Positions 38,301-53,100 are shown, counted from the stretch's first letter. The stretch: 64,000 bases of DNA from Trochalopteron elliotii (GCA_024734555.1 JANPWX010000449.1:5058904-5122903), one strand, 5' to 3'. The notes: generated by a model not told the origin, from the sequence alone. Program-made: numbers and translations.

Positions 38301-39864
38301 GGAATATTTGCTAATGGGAATCTGTGGCACAATGGGCCCCTTTATGTCTTTTTTTTTTAAGTGAAAAACTTTCAACTAATAAAAATAGGGATCACTCCAG
38401 CCAATTTAACATTGTCTGGAAGGCAAAAGTCATGCCAACTGAATTAATAAATAATGTGCATGCTTTTAACTGTGATGATCATTGACATAACCACTAGGAA
38501 AAGCTATTCATTCCTTGCCATTTGTAGGAGGACTCCTGTGACAGAGTGTAGACGCTCACAGCAGACATCTACATTTAGGTTAAGTCCACAGATTTCCCCT
38601 ACAAACAACTGAAAAACCACACATTTTTAGGGCGTTATTCATCTCATCCTAGAGTAGACATCTAAACTAGGACAAACTAAAGTAGACTTCTCCAAAAGTC
38701 CTTATTGCAATAGTTTACAGGATAAATATATTAATCTGAGAGGAATTCTAATCTTAATAAACTTTAAAGCAAATCAGATTATGCCTCTATGAAAGATAAG
38801 CTTTATTTCTAAGCACAACTTCCAGTTAGGTACAAAGGTAACAATATTCTACGGTATCACCATCCCTCCTGCCCTGAAATCTATTACACCTAAACTGAAG
38901 GCAAAACAATTAAGACATGATGATGAGCTTCTCAGTACCTCTGCTTTCAGTATGAGCATGATGAACTGACCTTTTTCTTCTGAATTTTAAAGGAGGTTTA
39001 TTAGCACTTTTTGAAAATATTTGGTTATTCCCAGCATTTTTTTCTATGCATATTTCCTCTGCAATGCATTTATAGTCTTTCTTTTACAGATTGTCTTACG
39101 CAGACAGTGAAAATAAGAGAAATTTTCTGAAAAATAATGAGTGGTAATGAAAACAATCACAAAAAGTGAGTCTCAGAGTAAAACATAAACCTTCAAAATT
39201 TCCCTACAATTGAAGCAATGGCTCAAAAAAAAGTGAAAATATGAAGAGGCTCTGGACAAGCACATACCAGTGTAGTTAGCACATGTTAATTGGCTATAGT
39301 TATTGGAAAAACAAATACAATTAATCAAAACCATGTATTTTAGTAAGATTAAATTAATATCTCTAGGAAATAGTCTTACATCAAAACTGAAAATGATATC
39401 TTCAATATCTTCAGTCTTTTAATGCTTATTCTGTGTTCAGTGAAAATTCACATGAAGCTTTAAAAGAATTTTCTTCAAGATCCATAGTTTGACATATTTT
39501 TTCAGAATGGTACTCTTTAATATTTTGGTATAGGACCAAAAGAAGCAGAACAGCAGAGGAACTCAAAAAATGCTACAAAAGGGTATCTGGTTTTCCCCCT
39601 CCTGCACCAAAGTAGGGGACAGAAATGGCACAGTATGGAAGGAAAGCACATTAACAGTGAGAAACAGCAGGCAGTATACAGATTCTTCTTTTATGCAGGT
39701 TTACACCAATTTGGAAAAGAGGCACATGGCCCATCAGAGCTGCAGACATGCTGATGCAGACGTAAATTCTCTAGCAGTAAACGGATTTCTACCGACAGAA
39801 CACAGTGAAATGGATCTGGTCCGTGTACCACTGACTAGCTGAGAATAAAGGACAAAGGGGTTAC

Positions 39865-40008
39865 CTTAATAGGGCTTCCATCTGGAGTGAGAACCTCTTC
39901 TGAAAGCTCCATCATCTTCAGTGCCATCAGGGCAATGGCTTTGGCATGACTAAGGCTTTTCTTATGGAGCCCTGCTGCAACACAGTACGCATCACCTATT
40001 GTTTCCAC
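39865..40008 (-). CDS. GUCY1A2: GUCY1A2 internal coding exon: catalytic core with second metal-binding Asp
   Basis: The 144-base exon encodes 48 codons starting [15 protein letters not shown] and ending TPDGSPIK. It continues directly, in phase 0, from the exon ending DIYK at 57733. The Asp in GDAYC is the second metal-binding Asp of class III cyclases, which in soluble guanylate cyclase is contributed by the alpha subunit. The run [14 protein letters not shown] is an amphipathic helix of the catalytic fold. Bounds are set by the acceptor GCTGCAG before GTG GAA at 40008 and by the donor AAG|GTAACC after 39865. The exon is intact with no frameshift or stop. It sits 17.7 kb downstream of the previous exon and 29.2 kb upstream of the next in transcript order, which fits the very long introns known for this gene. 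Confidence 0.97.
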
Positions 40009-42443
40009 CTGCAGCAATCAGACAAACCGAGTGTTACAGAGTGACTATGAGAGGGGAACCCTGCCATTAGGGTTGCAATCAAATAGTGTTGCTTAAAACA
40101 TGTGAGCAAAACATCCATAAATAAGCAATTAGACAAAAGAGCGTAATTACCTGAGTCTGCAAACAGGTGCAGTCAAAACCCCACACGCAACAACATGGGT
40201 TTATCACCATTATAACCAAAGAAGATGGTCTAGAACAGTGGATGGCATCAGCTGAGATATGGCAACATTCTCCCACAGCAGTAACACAGAAAATTGCATT
40301 TTCCTTAATGAGAAACTGCTTGCAGCTTCATTTCATACTATCCTGGCTGAGTTTGCTGCTGGGTAAGAATAGTGCTGCATAATTATAATTTGTAATTAGT
40401 ATTTGATATGCTAGAAAATTATATAAGGAAGAGAATTAGCAAAAGCAAAACATCACCATAGAAAACAGTGAAGACCATCTAACTTCTCATTAGTGGGTAG
40501 CTCTTCCTGGTACAATTTATGAATATTGCTACAGACTTTTGACTGCACCTTTGTCCCTTATTTTCAAGTAAGAATTGATGTCTCTCTCTTTACCATACAG
40601 GCTATCTTACTTTGCCTTTCCTACCTGCAGGTACGAAATTCAGCAGACTGAGCCCTCTGGTTGCTTTAGGCAGGCCTTATTGGTCCTGATTTGCTTTAAA
40701 AAGAGCTGGCCCCCAGGAGGAAGTGGGAGCAAAATGAATTGCAGGAGCCCTCTGGCTCTGGGTAAAGGCAGCCTGAGAAACACTGCAGCCCTCAAGGTCT
40801 GCAGCTTTATTTACAGCATTGTGTTTTGCAGTCTGTTTGCTCACACGTCTGTAACATTCTCGCACAAAATCCATTAACACGAGCCCAAACAGACCTCAAG
40901 GATTAGTTTAGGTTTTGTGACATAACTAATCTGGCTTTCACCCTGCACACAACACTACAGGAATTGCAGAAAATGCTTCAGCAAAGACTAGGGTGAGAAG
41001 AAAGCAAGCACTGAGAAAGGAGTTATTCAGAGAACAGAGCTGATTCTTCTCTCTGCAGACAATCTCCTAAGTGTAGTAGGACTGGATCTTCTCAGATTAA
41101 TTTCCAGCCTTGATAAATTGCAAAAAGAATCTCAATACAAACAGTACCTGAAAAGTAAGCATTACATGTAAAGTTACCCAGAGCATGAACCTAGAACAGA
41201 AGTATGAGCAAACACTTCCCACCACCAAACTTAATCTGCTGCAAGCCCACTGTGAAGTTTGTCACCTTAACTGTGCTGGCTGATTGTGCAGGAGGATGTA
41301 AATATAGATAGGAAGCTGAGGGTATCTCATGAGCTGAGATTCCATTAGAGTTCCTTCAACACCTTTGAAAGCTCCTAACAGTACTTGTATATAGAACAAA
41401 ACATGTAGGAGCAATCGATATTGCTGTGTGCCTGCCTGTTTTACCCAACCCGTATCTCGGGATGTGTGTCCACAAGAAGCAGGCACTACCAATGCCCTGC
41501 AGTTTAGGAGTTTGTTTCTCCAAAGAAAAATGGATGGGCAAGAATATTGCAATGGCTGATGAAAAAATGTAGAAACTGCACAAAAAAAGCGCAAACTAAC
41601 AAACAAACAAAAAAAACCCCAACAAATCAAAAAAACAAGCACAGTGAGAAGTATCAGAAGTTAAAAAGACAATCTGGAAGAAACAGATGTTTAAAAACAC
41701 TCTAAATTGGAAGGAAGCATTAGCAGAAATCCACTGTCATTCTTCAAAATCATGAATAAACATCAGCAGGAATAGTCTCAAAGGTGTTGCTACAGAAAGA
41801 GCTCAGTCTATGATGTCAAATACAAAAATTAAATACAAATTCTGCTCCCTGTTGAATGACCTAATTTCAGAATTACTTTTCCACTAAAGTTGGTTGCATA
41901 GATGTGTGATCATGTACTGCTCCTGCAGTGTTCAGAGAAAACTACTTATTTTGTTAGCTTCTTCCCCCCTGGAAATTTCCATAGCTGTAATTTAACAGCT
42001 AAATTCCACACACTGAATGTACTCTATCACCAGAAAAATGGGACTGAAGCTGCCTCATAATAATCTCTATATAAAAATGAAAATTATAATAATGCCATTA
42101 CTCTTTAAAGTGCTGGTTCCTATGGAGTTCATCTGACAGCAATACTGGAGAACCAGGGGAAGGACTACAACTGCTTAGACTGACCTGATAGTTTAAACTG
42201 GATGTGATGAATACTGACAGGTCTGTCTAATGATTTACCATTCTGTAACCCTGTTTTCAGTCACATACTAGGATTTTCCCCAACTAAGCATTTAAGCTGA
42301 AATTTTCAGTATGAGTACCTCCACCAAACTTTAACCTTGGTTCCATCCTTCTTCAAAATCAGATTTGACAAATCTTCCAAAACTTCCAGGAGTTCTTGTA
42401 ATTCAGATTGTTCATGGCATTCTCATTTGGTCTACTTGTATGG

Positions 42444-43206
42444 AGTCATAAAATCATGGAATGGTTTTGGTTGGAACATTTAAAGATTATCTAGTTTCAG
42501 CTCCCCTGCCATGGACAGAGACACCTTCCACTAGACCAGGCTGCACAAAGCCCCATCCAACCTGGGCTTGAACACTTCCAGGGATGGGGCATCCACAGCT
42601 TCTCTGGACAACCTGTGCCAGTGTCGCAACACCTTCATGATGAAGAATTTCTTGCTTATATCAAATACAGTCACTTTTAGTTCATAACCAGTAACTGTTG
42701 TTCTGTAACAACAGGCCTTGTAAAAATGTCTCTCTCCATCTTTCTTATAAGCCCCATTTATACATCAAAGGTCACAACAAGATATTCTCTTTTCTAGGCA
42801 GAACAACCCAACTCTCTCAGCCTGTCTTCACAGGAGAGGTGCTCCAGCCCTCTGGTCATTTTTGTGGCCCTCCTCTGGACTTGCTCCAAGACATCCACGT
42901 CCTTTTTGTGCATGGGACACCAGAGCTAGATGCAGCACTGCAGGTGGGGTCTCAGCAGAGCAGAGCAGCAATCACCTGCCTTGACCTGCTGGCCACATTT
43001 TTTTTGATGCATCCCAGAGTATGGTTGGCTGTCTGGGCTGCAAGTACAGATTGCTGGCTCATGTCTAATTTTTCACCTACCAATATTCCCAAGACCTTCA
43101 GAGGGATGGTTTCAATCCATTCATCCACCAGTGTGTATTAATACTGGAGACTGCCCTGACCCAGATGCAGAACCTTCACTTGGCCTTGCTGAACTTCACA
43201 AGGCTA
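42444..43206 (-). mobile_element. CR1 LINE, 5'-truncated, about 760 bases
   Basis: The plus strand begins with AAAATCATGGAATGGTTTTG and GGTTGGAACATTTAAAGATT, the complement of the CR1 3' end. It continues through CCACAGCTTCTCTGGACAAC and GCCCTCCTCTGGACTTGCTC into degenerate reverse-transcriptase sequence, ending near TGCTGAACTTCACAAGGCT. The 147-codon plus-strand open frame at 42698-43141 is antisense to this dead LINE and is not a gene. Confidence 0.93.
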
Positions 43207-46200
43207 TATGAGGACATTAAAATAGAGAATGCAACAAGAGTGATGCATCACACTTCAGAATTTCAGGCTGGGCCCCTGAGTGAGTCATATGCACACAAAG
43301 AAGGCAATTTCTCTTGTCTCAGCTGAGGAGTAGAAATTAGACTAGAAACACAAAGCACTGCTTATAGCTTGCTTCAAAGTATCCTCTGGGTAGATCCTGA
43401 AACTGTGTGCATCAGAGAGCAACCTACTCCATAAATATTCAACGTCAACAGGATTAAAAGAAAAGGAAGGCACTACTCAAAGTGTCTAAAAATTGCTGCA
43501 CTCAGATCTATTTGATACTCTTCAAGATGATGATATACAGCAATGAAACTCCAGAGGAAATCTCTAATCATGTGATAAACTAGATTCTGAGTTTTTGACT
43601 TTGTAATGTGATTTTTAAGATGCATTAGTAGTAGTGTACTCAATTTTTATATCCTTGCTAGATACATATGGAGGAAAAGATATTTTGCTTTCAATCTTGT
43701 AAGACTGGAATGCCTTATCCTGCTTCTTTAAAAAAGTGAAATATATTCTGTTCTGAATACTAAAGCCATTTTTGCATATGACTGGCAGTTTACCATTAAT
43801 AAGACTTAGTATATTTTTTTCCTAATTAAATTATACTTTTTTAGTGCTCCTAGTAGTTCTAGCTACTCACTGATTGCCTGGCCTACTGTTACCAACTTTT
43901 CATCCCTTTTCACTGATTTACACTTATCGTAGCCAGCTTCACTGGAGTTTTCATTAATTGGGAATTAATACACAGCACAATAGAAGAGAAGTTGAACTTG
44001 GGATTTCAAAACTAGACCAAACTCTAAAAACTGTGTAATAGAATTTTTATTCTTACCTAACAAATGAATAATCCAGGAAATACTGCAGCTACTTACACTG
44101 CTATACAAAAGCCTCCTCTAAAGCCTTCTGTAACTCTCAAGTCACTGGAACTGTCCAAATATTTTCCAGTCAGGCCCTCAACAAATCCCATATTAAAGTT
44201 AATAATTAGCTGAAGTGGTTGTGTGTACTCTGTAGTTCAGGAAAACTTTCTAGACAGTTATCCCAACACTGCTGAATACTGAAGAGTGATAATGCATGAC
44301 ACTTGCAGCAGGAAGTAGGTATCCCTCTGCTTTTGAGAAGTCATTTTCTATATACCCAGCTTCTGTTAGTCGTCGGTAGATACTGTATGTCTGCTTTAGA
44401 TGTGAACAGTAATTTTTACAGAAAGTGAACCCTATAGTAATTTTCTTACAGTCACTTTAGCCTTAATTCATTACCGTTTGAGATGGAATATGATTTGCAG
44501 ATCAATTTGGTAGCACAGAAGTCAGAATGTAATTTATCCAATTCTAAACTGTTCAGAGATTAATACCTTGATCCCTGGGCTGTTCCAGCAGGTCTCTTCC
44601 AACTACCAAAAGAACCTAAACTTTGTGTTGTCTTTCATTATTAAACTGAGAAACTGGAAGTTTTAGCCAAATGATGTCCTGTGGATATAAGGTCAAGGTG
44701 TTGTTTCAGTGACAGTTTTTATGGGAAAATGTGGTGCATTGAATAATACCCCTGCTTTGTATCCTTCATCCCGAATTTATTCAATAATGGCACCAGTCAT
44801 AAAGTTTCTGAACTTCTAGAAGTAATGAAGGAACTGAAGTGTCACACTTCATTTCACAGAGTGACATACATGGGGCAGAGATACCATTTTGAAGTGAAAC
44901 CTGAAATGGCAGGCTAAAGATTTTTCACCAAAAAGACTCAGCAACTCAAATCATCTAATGAGTCCTACTTTGAACCTTTTTCAAAACACATCTTGGAAAT
45001 AACATAAAAAATATAATTGCAGGAGTCACTCTGTGGCAATTCTAATCTGAAATTCCCACTGCAATAAGAAATATTAAATACATTGAAAGAAGTAGCTGGA
45101 GGGAGAACTGGCTCTAGTTTTAGTCCCGTCTCTCTCAGCAGGCTTCCTGTGAAAGCCTAATATATAATTTGTATTAGAACTATTACAATGGAGTACTCAC
45201 TGAGTGCAGTTTGTGTATTTTTAATGGGTTAAATTATATCCATATTAATAAGGCTTCTTTGTTTACAATCTAAATAAAATGCATACAAAAAATAGGTCTG
45301 AAAATTCTAAAGCTGATATCTTATTTCAGGAAGAAAACCTACCTTTAACAGCATGTCTTTTGTAGATCCTTCACCTTCCTCTGAAGGGTGCTTGTGTACT
45401 ATTGTTTTCATCTCCAAAATACTCACAGGGCTGCATACGTATTTATTATCTCACTCATAAGGGTTGTAATATTTAGTACCCATTTAACCTAAAATAATTT
45501 ATGTCACTGTCCCTTACAGACTGTTCAATGGAGTTTTTCTCAAAATAAATTGGAAATAAAAAGGGAGACTGCCTTCCAGTTCAGGAAAAAGAACTACAGG
45601 ATACTCCTGCTACACATAGATGACCAGAATACAGGATTACTTTGGAAAGCAAATATGTAAGAACTGCATATCAAATGTTTGTTCAAGGCTTCTCTTCCCT
45701 GAGGAAAGAGTCATGTTTGAGGAAAAATATATTATGCTGTTTAAATTTTTTGTGTATGTTTTCCACTGACATATACAGGTAATCTATGTAAGTGTGACAT
45801 ACACAAAAAGTTTAGATAGAATAATTAGTCTTAGATATTCTCCAGCCATGTCTTGATTTCTTACCCTTCTTTTTATAGAGTAACAGATGTTTCTTGCAAC
45901 TGAATTGAGTTTCCATATGCATCAAATCCTGCTTGTGGTTTCTCCCCTTTCTGCTATTTTAATCACCAGAAATATTTATTTCTGCTTAAGTAAGTATGTG
46001 TTCATAATCACTGTAATTTTAAGTTGGCAAGGAAACTTGGGATATTAAACAATTTCTCTATACTCCACACCCTGTTTGCAGACACAGTGTACAAAGTGTA
46101 CATGCTATATTTAGCTGAAGAGAAGATCATTACTAAATTGTTTCTTATCACATATGAGTAATCTGCCAATAGCCTGAAACTATCCTACTGCTGGGAGATA

Positions 46201-46679
46201 TTCTATAAAACTTTGTTTTATAAAACTGAAATAATAACAAACAGCAGTTGCAATTACATCAGTTCCCTCTTAAAGAGCTTGAAAGTGAAGAAGACAGGAA
46301 TAATGAGCAGGGAAAGGGGTAATGGTTTAGCTAATTGCACTTTAATGCTCTTCTGTTCATCACTTAACTATTCTCTCTGAGAAAACTAACTTTTCTAGTT
46401 TGTTTGTGGGTCATTTCTTTTTTACCTGCACTGAGGAGCATTATTCTCCATCTTAACCTGTCTCTCCTTTTGCCTGTTGCCTATACATGTTTACCTTCTC
46501 CCAACAAAATACACACACAGTGCATAAAATGCGTACTGAGCAGTTAACACTTTTCAAAATACAGCACGTAAAAAAAAATCTAGAATTTTAAAATATATCT
46601 GTCTTTTACAGTAAAATCTGTGGCCTTTTTTTCCTGATAATAACATTACTTGCACCTGGATCCAGCCTACAGTTGATAC

Positions 46680-47175
46680 CAAGGGGAGACAGGTCACTTG
46701 TCAATTTGCTCTAGGGCTGGGGTGCCATCCTGAGTGACATGTACAGGCAGGATGAATTGGAAGCTCATCCATGAAATTTAGTAAGGACGTGCAAAGTCCT
46801 GTCCCTGGGAAAGAATTTCTCTGGAACTGATACAGCCAACGTCCTGAAGAGCGGCACTTTGGGAGAGACCCTGGTGGTCTTGCTGGGAAGTAAATGTCAG
46901 ATGGGCCAGCAATGAGTCCTGGGAACAAAGACAGCCAGTGACAGTCTGGATGTATGGACAGAGACCAGGGAAGTGTCAATCACCCCCTACTCAGCACTTG
47001 TTAGACTCAGATACCACATCCACTTTGGGGGTTCTCAGTGCAAGACAGAGACTGGTAAACTGGATCCAACTCATTAGGGGCAAGCAGGATGGTGGGGGCT
47101 GGAGCACCTGGGAAAGAAGGGCTGGGAGAGGTGAGCTTGTCAAGACGGGAGCAGAGATGGTTTTATGGCACTTGA
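46680..47175 (+). mobile_element. CR1 LINE ORF2 remnant, strongly diverged
   Basis: Motifs such as CGTGCAAAGTCCTGTCCCTG, GAGACCCTGGTGGTCTTGCT and GATGGGCCAGCAATGAGTCC follow the order of the CR1 ORF2 3' region, then GGAGCACCTGGGAAAGAAGG and GGCTGGGAGAGG further on. The copy carries many substitutions and small deletions and lacks a clear 3' tail. Confidence 0.7.
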
Positions 47176-50100
47176 GGGGATAGAAGTAGGCTCCTCAGTG
47201 GGTGGAGGGTGAGAGAGCAAGAGACAAAAATTACATCAGTGCCCTTATGAATTAGGAAACAGGGAAACTTCTGAAACTTACTGAAAACAAGGTCTTACTT
47301 AGATAAAAAGAAGTTTTTTAAAGTAACCAAATACCTGCAGACAGTGAAGATTTTCATAGATGCTTCATCAAACACAGGGATAAGGAACATAATCTTTTTA
47401 TTTTAGGGGGTAAATCTCAAAAATTCTAGGAAGAAGTTTGCTTTATGCATCTGACATTTCATAAGTAGTTCACAAGGCATCTTGTACTTCTTCAAGCAGC
47501 AACACCCAGTGCTATCAAGCACAGACCACTATAATGCACTATTTTAGCAGATTCTAAGGTAATCCAAGCTTTAACTACATGGTATACCCTGTTCCCAAAT
47601 AGAGATATTAATTATGTTATGTTATTAATTATATTTTAATTGTTTCAATGGGATTGAGCAATGATGAGGTGTTTTGACAACAATCACCACATTCATTCGT
47701 ATAATTTATAGAAAGTCAAGCTTTGAATTAATCACCAAAGTGTTCTAAGTGACCCTATTGAGAGACAACAGAATATCCGTGCTCAGTGGTGATGGGAGTT
47801 ACTCCAGTGGCACTATAATAAAAATCAAAGAAAGTAGGAATAAATAACTTGAGTGGATGCTGATTGTATGAGAGAAATTAAAATGCAGTAAAAATTCATT
47901 TTGCCCAGTTAAAATACACTCTGTGTATTAGCAATAACATGGCATCAAACTATAACATTATTAAATGACTATAAAACACAAGAAAAGTAGATGACACTAG
48001 CAGGGAAGAAGCAGTATTTCAGCTGCAGCTGCGTCTTACAGACTGCAAGCTGCTAAGATGTAGCAGCTGTAATCTACACAGGTGAGATTCAGTTCACCTA
48101 ACCAGAAATATGTCTAATACAGAAATTTGAATATGAGTTATTCACTCTCAATTCTCTTCATAATCAGTGAACCGAATGGGAACTCTTGCATCTGACCTGT
48201 GCTAAGAACCTCCTTCAGAAAAAAAACAAATCTCACACTTAAAAAAATTCACGCCCTATAAAATCAAACTTTCCTCTGTTAACTGTGAGGATAAGTCTAA
48301 ATTATTAACTCTGTGCTAAAATTAGCATATTTTCACCTCTATCTCAGAATTCTAGAAAAGAAAGAATTAACAAGATGATGTGAAGAGGCAGAAGGGCAGA
48401 TTGAACCTGGAAGGTCACAGAGGCAAGTCAATTTTAAAATAAGGACATGGCAAGTTCTGCAAAATCAAATAGTCCTTTAGGAAAGCTGATCTCTAGAGTG
48501 TCAGATGAACCAGTGGAAAAACTTTCTACACTCCATAGATCAGTCTCCTTTCCAGTCTTCAAGATTAATCCAGAAGAGCATTTATTGGAGGTATGAACCT
48601 TAAGTGACTCTTATGATGACCTTAAAAACAAAATCAATGCCTTCTAGCATATTAACTCTGATTTGAAGATCTGGATTTCATTTCTTAAGGAGCAAAGTCA
48701 GAGTAAGTTCTACACCTATTCCTACATTCTAGACTTACTGGAGCTCATCTTAGCTTCCTGCACACCCAGGCTGCATTTCCATGGTAGCATACAAATATTA
48801 AAGGAGATAGTTTTGTAAGTTTCATCCCAACATGAGGCCAAAATTCAGGATGTGAATGTACATGGCACTGGAAATTATCAGGAACTACAGTAAAGTCCTA
48901 TTCTTTCACAAAATATTCATTATCCTGTTTATCCATATTTCATTCCATCTGCAAGACTGAACTACACAGTACCTCAAAACGATCTATTTCTTTTATGAAA
49001 GCTGCAATGTCTTCCCTACAAAGGAATCCAGTGAAATTTAGCCTTAAGAGGAAATTCTTGCAGCATAACTGTAAAGGAAACCTTTGAAGTTATTACTATC
49101 TCCCAAAGGGCTTTTCTTTCATCTGTTTTCTGCCCTTAGTTGTACAGCAGGAGAGTAAGGAAAAGGCTGTGGTGTATGGCAATATGGTGCTTCAGACTTA
49201 TCATCTGGGCTTCATTATTCCTGTCCATGACTTCTAGTCCAGCAGCAAACAGGACAGTTTTTAATTGGTATGGGACAAAGACTGAAGAAAATGGAGATTC
49301 TCTCCATTCTAGTTTTAAGTCAGCAATCTTAGCATTCATCACAGGAACAATTTATTTGATATCCATATTCTACCTCAAGATGTCATTGACATCTCCCATA
49401 TTTCCTTCTCCCAAATCATTCTCAGAGTATCTCTGCAGATCAGTAATAGCCTTAAAACACTCTCTTTCATGACGGAATTCACATTATCAACCGTCAGTCA
49501 CACAAAAATGAAGCTTCAATTCAATCTACTCATCTATACTCTTTCTATAGTAACTGAAGGGAAAAATGAATTTTCAAGGCATGACATATTCCATCCTGAA
49601 TTCTGTAAAGCTCTTTTTATCCCATTTAGTACAGCGGGATGCAAATGTGTGTATCTTTGCTCAATTGCCTGCATCCACGCCCAGACTGTCGTTTGATGAC
49701 ATATGAAAGACCCCTCCCATGTTGTCATCAGCATGCTTTTCTGGGCACTGCCTGAAAAACAGGTTTATGTGCGCCACAGGCTTAGTTTGTGAGACTCTTA
49801 GAAGACTCCAGGCGAGCTCTGTGCTTTTTAAAGTGCACCAGAATGGGCATGCTCCTGCTCCCATGAAGTACCCCAAGCCAGGAAAAGGACAGCATGAGTG
49901 GGCTGACTGCTAGTGTTACGATACCATTTGTCAGCACAACAGCAAGATTCTGTTTAGCTCAAAATGTCCTGGATCTTGCCATGCATATTTTGGCATGCAG
50001 GTCACTGGATGTTATTAATCACTAAGTGGAGGGAGAGCAGATTTGAGGTATTTTGGGCAGCTTATGGTACAAAGATATGAACAAATCATTTAATCTAAAA

Positions 50101-53100
50101 CACAGATTCTGAGGAAAGAAAAAACAAATAAACATGCCGGAGGCAAACCAGAGAAGGTTATTTCCCTGAGACATTACTAAGCGTGTGTGTTCTTTCTCTG
50201 GAGGTGGTGTAAGTGGACTTCAGAAAAGCCTCCTCTGAGCTTGGTCTGTCTAGGTATTCTTGATCATGAGATAGGTCTAGATCCACATTTCTGTCTACAC
50301 TGCAAAGAGCGAATACTGTCCTTTTTCAAATTAAACAACACCTGTTTGATTTTTTGCTGCTGTGTGAATACAAATTAAGGCCTAATTCTGTTTATGTTTC
50401 GAAGTTTTCTCTAAGTTTTATCTACTGCAAAGATCTGTCAGCAAAGCTTTGAAACAGTTGAATTTTGAAACACTGTTGAAGCTTAACAGTATTAGTCAGC
50501 AGTAAAGCACTATTCATAGATTTCCAAATCCCTGGTATATTATAAAAAAACTTTCTGCTTTGGAAAGGATTATAAAGTTTTCAAGATAGCATCTGAGAAT
50601 GCACTTGTTTTCAAAAAATGTCCTTCAGTTTTCCTATATTTCCTTCAAAGAATGTACTTAGTGTTTCACTCTCTTAGCTTCTGTCTCCAATGTTTTCAAA
50701 ATCAACTCCTAGGCAGTGAAACCTGGTGCCCAAGTTTCAAGGTAACTTTGCAACACTTTTATGACCTGACAAACTGCTTTTGGAAATACTTCAGGAGAAC
50801 TCCCATGTGAGAAGGGATGGATTACAGGTGTCCACCTATGAAGTTCAGAACTCTGTTCTTGTAAAGCTCATTTTTTAAAAGAAGTGATTTCCTATAAAAT
50901 CAAGCTCCTTTCCCAGGAGCCTAATTAAGAAGCAATTGCTCTTACCAGGCCTGAGGGCATCCTATTTTTAGGGAATGATGCTACATACTGGCAAGTTCAG
51001 GAGCATTTTGCAGGAAAAGCAGTATTTCTACAGCACCTACTTAGCAGTTTTAAGCACAGATCTTTCAGTATGCAATATATGGAGGAACTCTTTCATCTAC
51101 ACTGTAATTCAGAGTGCTACTTGCTTTACAGAAGAAAAAAGACAAATAGTACTTGCCATGTAGAATTATTACCTAGTATCTTAAAAGACTGGGGTTTTTT
51201 TTCAGTAGGTAATGGAGTCATGCCAGAAGACTTGCAGTCTACCTGACATCAGCATCAGGTTTGCACACAACAGCCATGGAATAAAAAATTCATAGTGTAT
51301 ACATGACTTCTCTCTTCTGTAGGAAAATATGAAATTGCAAAAATCAGAACAATTATCTCTGATGAAGAGAAGAGTTCCTGGCTGGCATTCTGCCTTATTG
51401 CAATGTCAAAGTGCAGAACTGTTTAATGAAATAAGAAAATATTAAAATAATCATGTATGACCTAAGACACACAGTTTAATGTGACTTTCCTTCTCCGAAT
51501 GTGAGTGTGTTCTTAATTTGCTATAGGTATGTCCAGTATTTAAACACCTAGTAAACCAGAACATCTTCCTCAAAGTTATACAAGCTTTAATTTATGTGTC
51601 CTGAAATTCATATGTTACCTAGTTTCTATTAACTTACTTAAGTATCCTCCATGTTCACTTGCATAATTAAATAAATTAAGGTACAATTATGAAAGCTATT
51701 TGCATGAATGAAAATGTTGCATCTTGGTATATGAAAGTCCAGCCAGACTGCTTAAAAACGAAAAGAGTCAAAGCAGATGGAAAGTAAAATTAGCCTTCTC
51801 CAGTCCCTCAGAGGTACTAAAATTTAAAAGGTGGAAAAACTGGACAGAATAAAACAAAGGACATAGCATCAGGGAGACCTGTGTGCTGCAAGAGGGAATG
51901 CCCTTAGTTATGGTTCCTGTCTGGCCAAAGTATGTGGGCTTGCTCTTCAATTTGCAGCAGGGAAGACACCCTTCTTGGGTGACCTTTAATTCCAGTTAAA
52001 GGTCAGCTTATAGCCAGGCTTCACATACAAACTGAGGACTTGCAAAGTGCTCCCAGGACCTGTAAGCTGGACATAGACTCCAAGGCTCCCATGAAACTTG
52101 AGAGAAATGGACCAGGGCAGTTGCAATCGAATATGTACAAACAGATGAGAGAAAAGGGAAAGGAGAGAGACAAAAAACAAAAAAAAAAAACAAAACAAAA
52201 ATATAGAATTATATACAAGTATGGTATTCCTGAAGAAGCAGACAAGTAGTTATATACAGAAACAGAAGTCCTAGGCTCTTTAGAGGATTCTTGGGTGATG
52301 TATTGCAGGAGAACATGCACAGATGTTTTAGTGCTTTGTGCAGGGCTCTATGTTTATAAAGCAAAGAATAACTCTTCTGGAGCCTGAGTATCTGTTTGCT
52401 TCATTTGCAGATCTCCCTAAAGACAGAAAGTGTAAATTGTCCACAAGCCTGGAGAAAAATATATGCTTAAAGTAAGGGGAAGTCTTAAAATATTCTTGAA
52501 TGCTCGGGTGGTGTAGCACCAGATCTGCAGTAAAAATCTGTGGAACATTTTGTGTTTCTTTTTTTTCTTGTTTTTATTTTGTTTTTCCCTTAACTTGACC
52601 CAAGAACACTTCTGAGTTCCCCAAAGAGATAGCTGCCCTGGCTTTGCTCTAGCCTCATACTGGAGTGTGACATGCCAATGTGCCAGCAAGTCCAAGTATG
52701 GGCAAAGACTCCAAGGAGGAGAAAGTGTCATAACCAGCTCAAAGACAGGATCTCCCTAAAGGGAGGGAGGTTCAGGAACCCTCTGTGGTGGGACCCAAAC
52801 AGAACAGTGTGCTGAAGGCAGCTCTGCCAGGCTGGGTGGCACTGTGGAGAGCAAGTTTCTGGGCTATGGAAATTTTTCCTATTGCCCATTTTCATCTGTT
52901 ACACATTCAAAACCCACTGACTTTAAGCTATCAGGAAGAAGAAACACCTAATGCACTGGTAATCCTCAGAACTGCATCATTCAATTTTTTAAAAATGGTA
53001 TCTTGTAATGTTTTGTGCGTATCATATTGGTCACATAGGAGTATCACTATCATTTTACATACCTTAATTGCATTTCCTGCATTTTGGAAATGCCTAAACT

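Larger units (their letters stand above)
10682..39864 (-). other. GUCY1A2: GUCY1A2 intron, 29,183 bases
   Basis: Donor GTAACC at 39864 and acceptor CCAG at 10682 bound this intron. It holds the 134-bp inverted repeat (14217-14614), an A27 tract (17293-17319), CR1 fragments at 18400-18540, 26995-27114, 29150-29374 with 29831-30320, and 38155-38300, an old interspersed repeat at 27285-27425, and the solo LTR at 29375-29830. Remaining sequence is AT-rich with short, unrecognised open frames on both strands. Confidence 0.9.

Noticed and set aside
39570..39842. Plus-strand open frame of 90 codons next to the 39865 exon
   Set aside because: It lies in intron antisense to GUCY1A2 with no family match.
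42698..43141. Plus-strand open frame of 147 codons
   Set aside because: It is antisense to a dead CR1 copy and carries no protein signature.
47085..47130. G-quadruplex candidate
   Set aside because: The G runs are separated by a loop of about 12 bases and lie in a CR1 remnant, so the case is weak.
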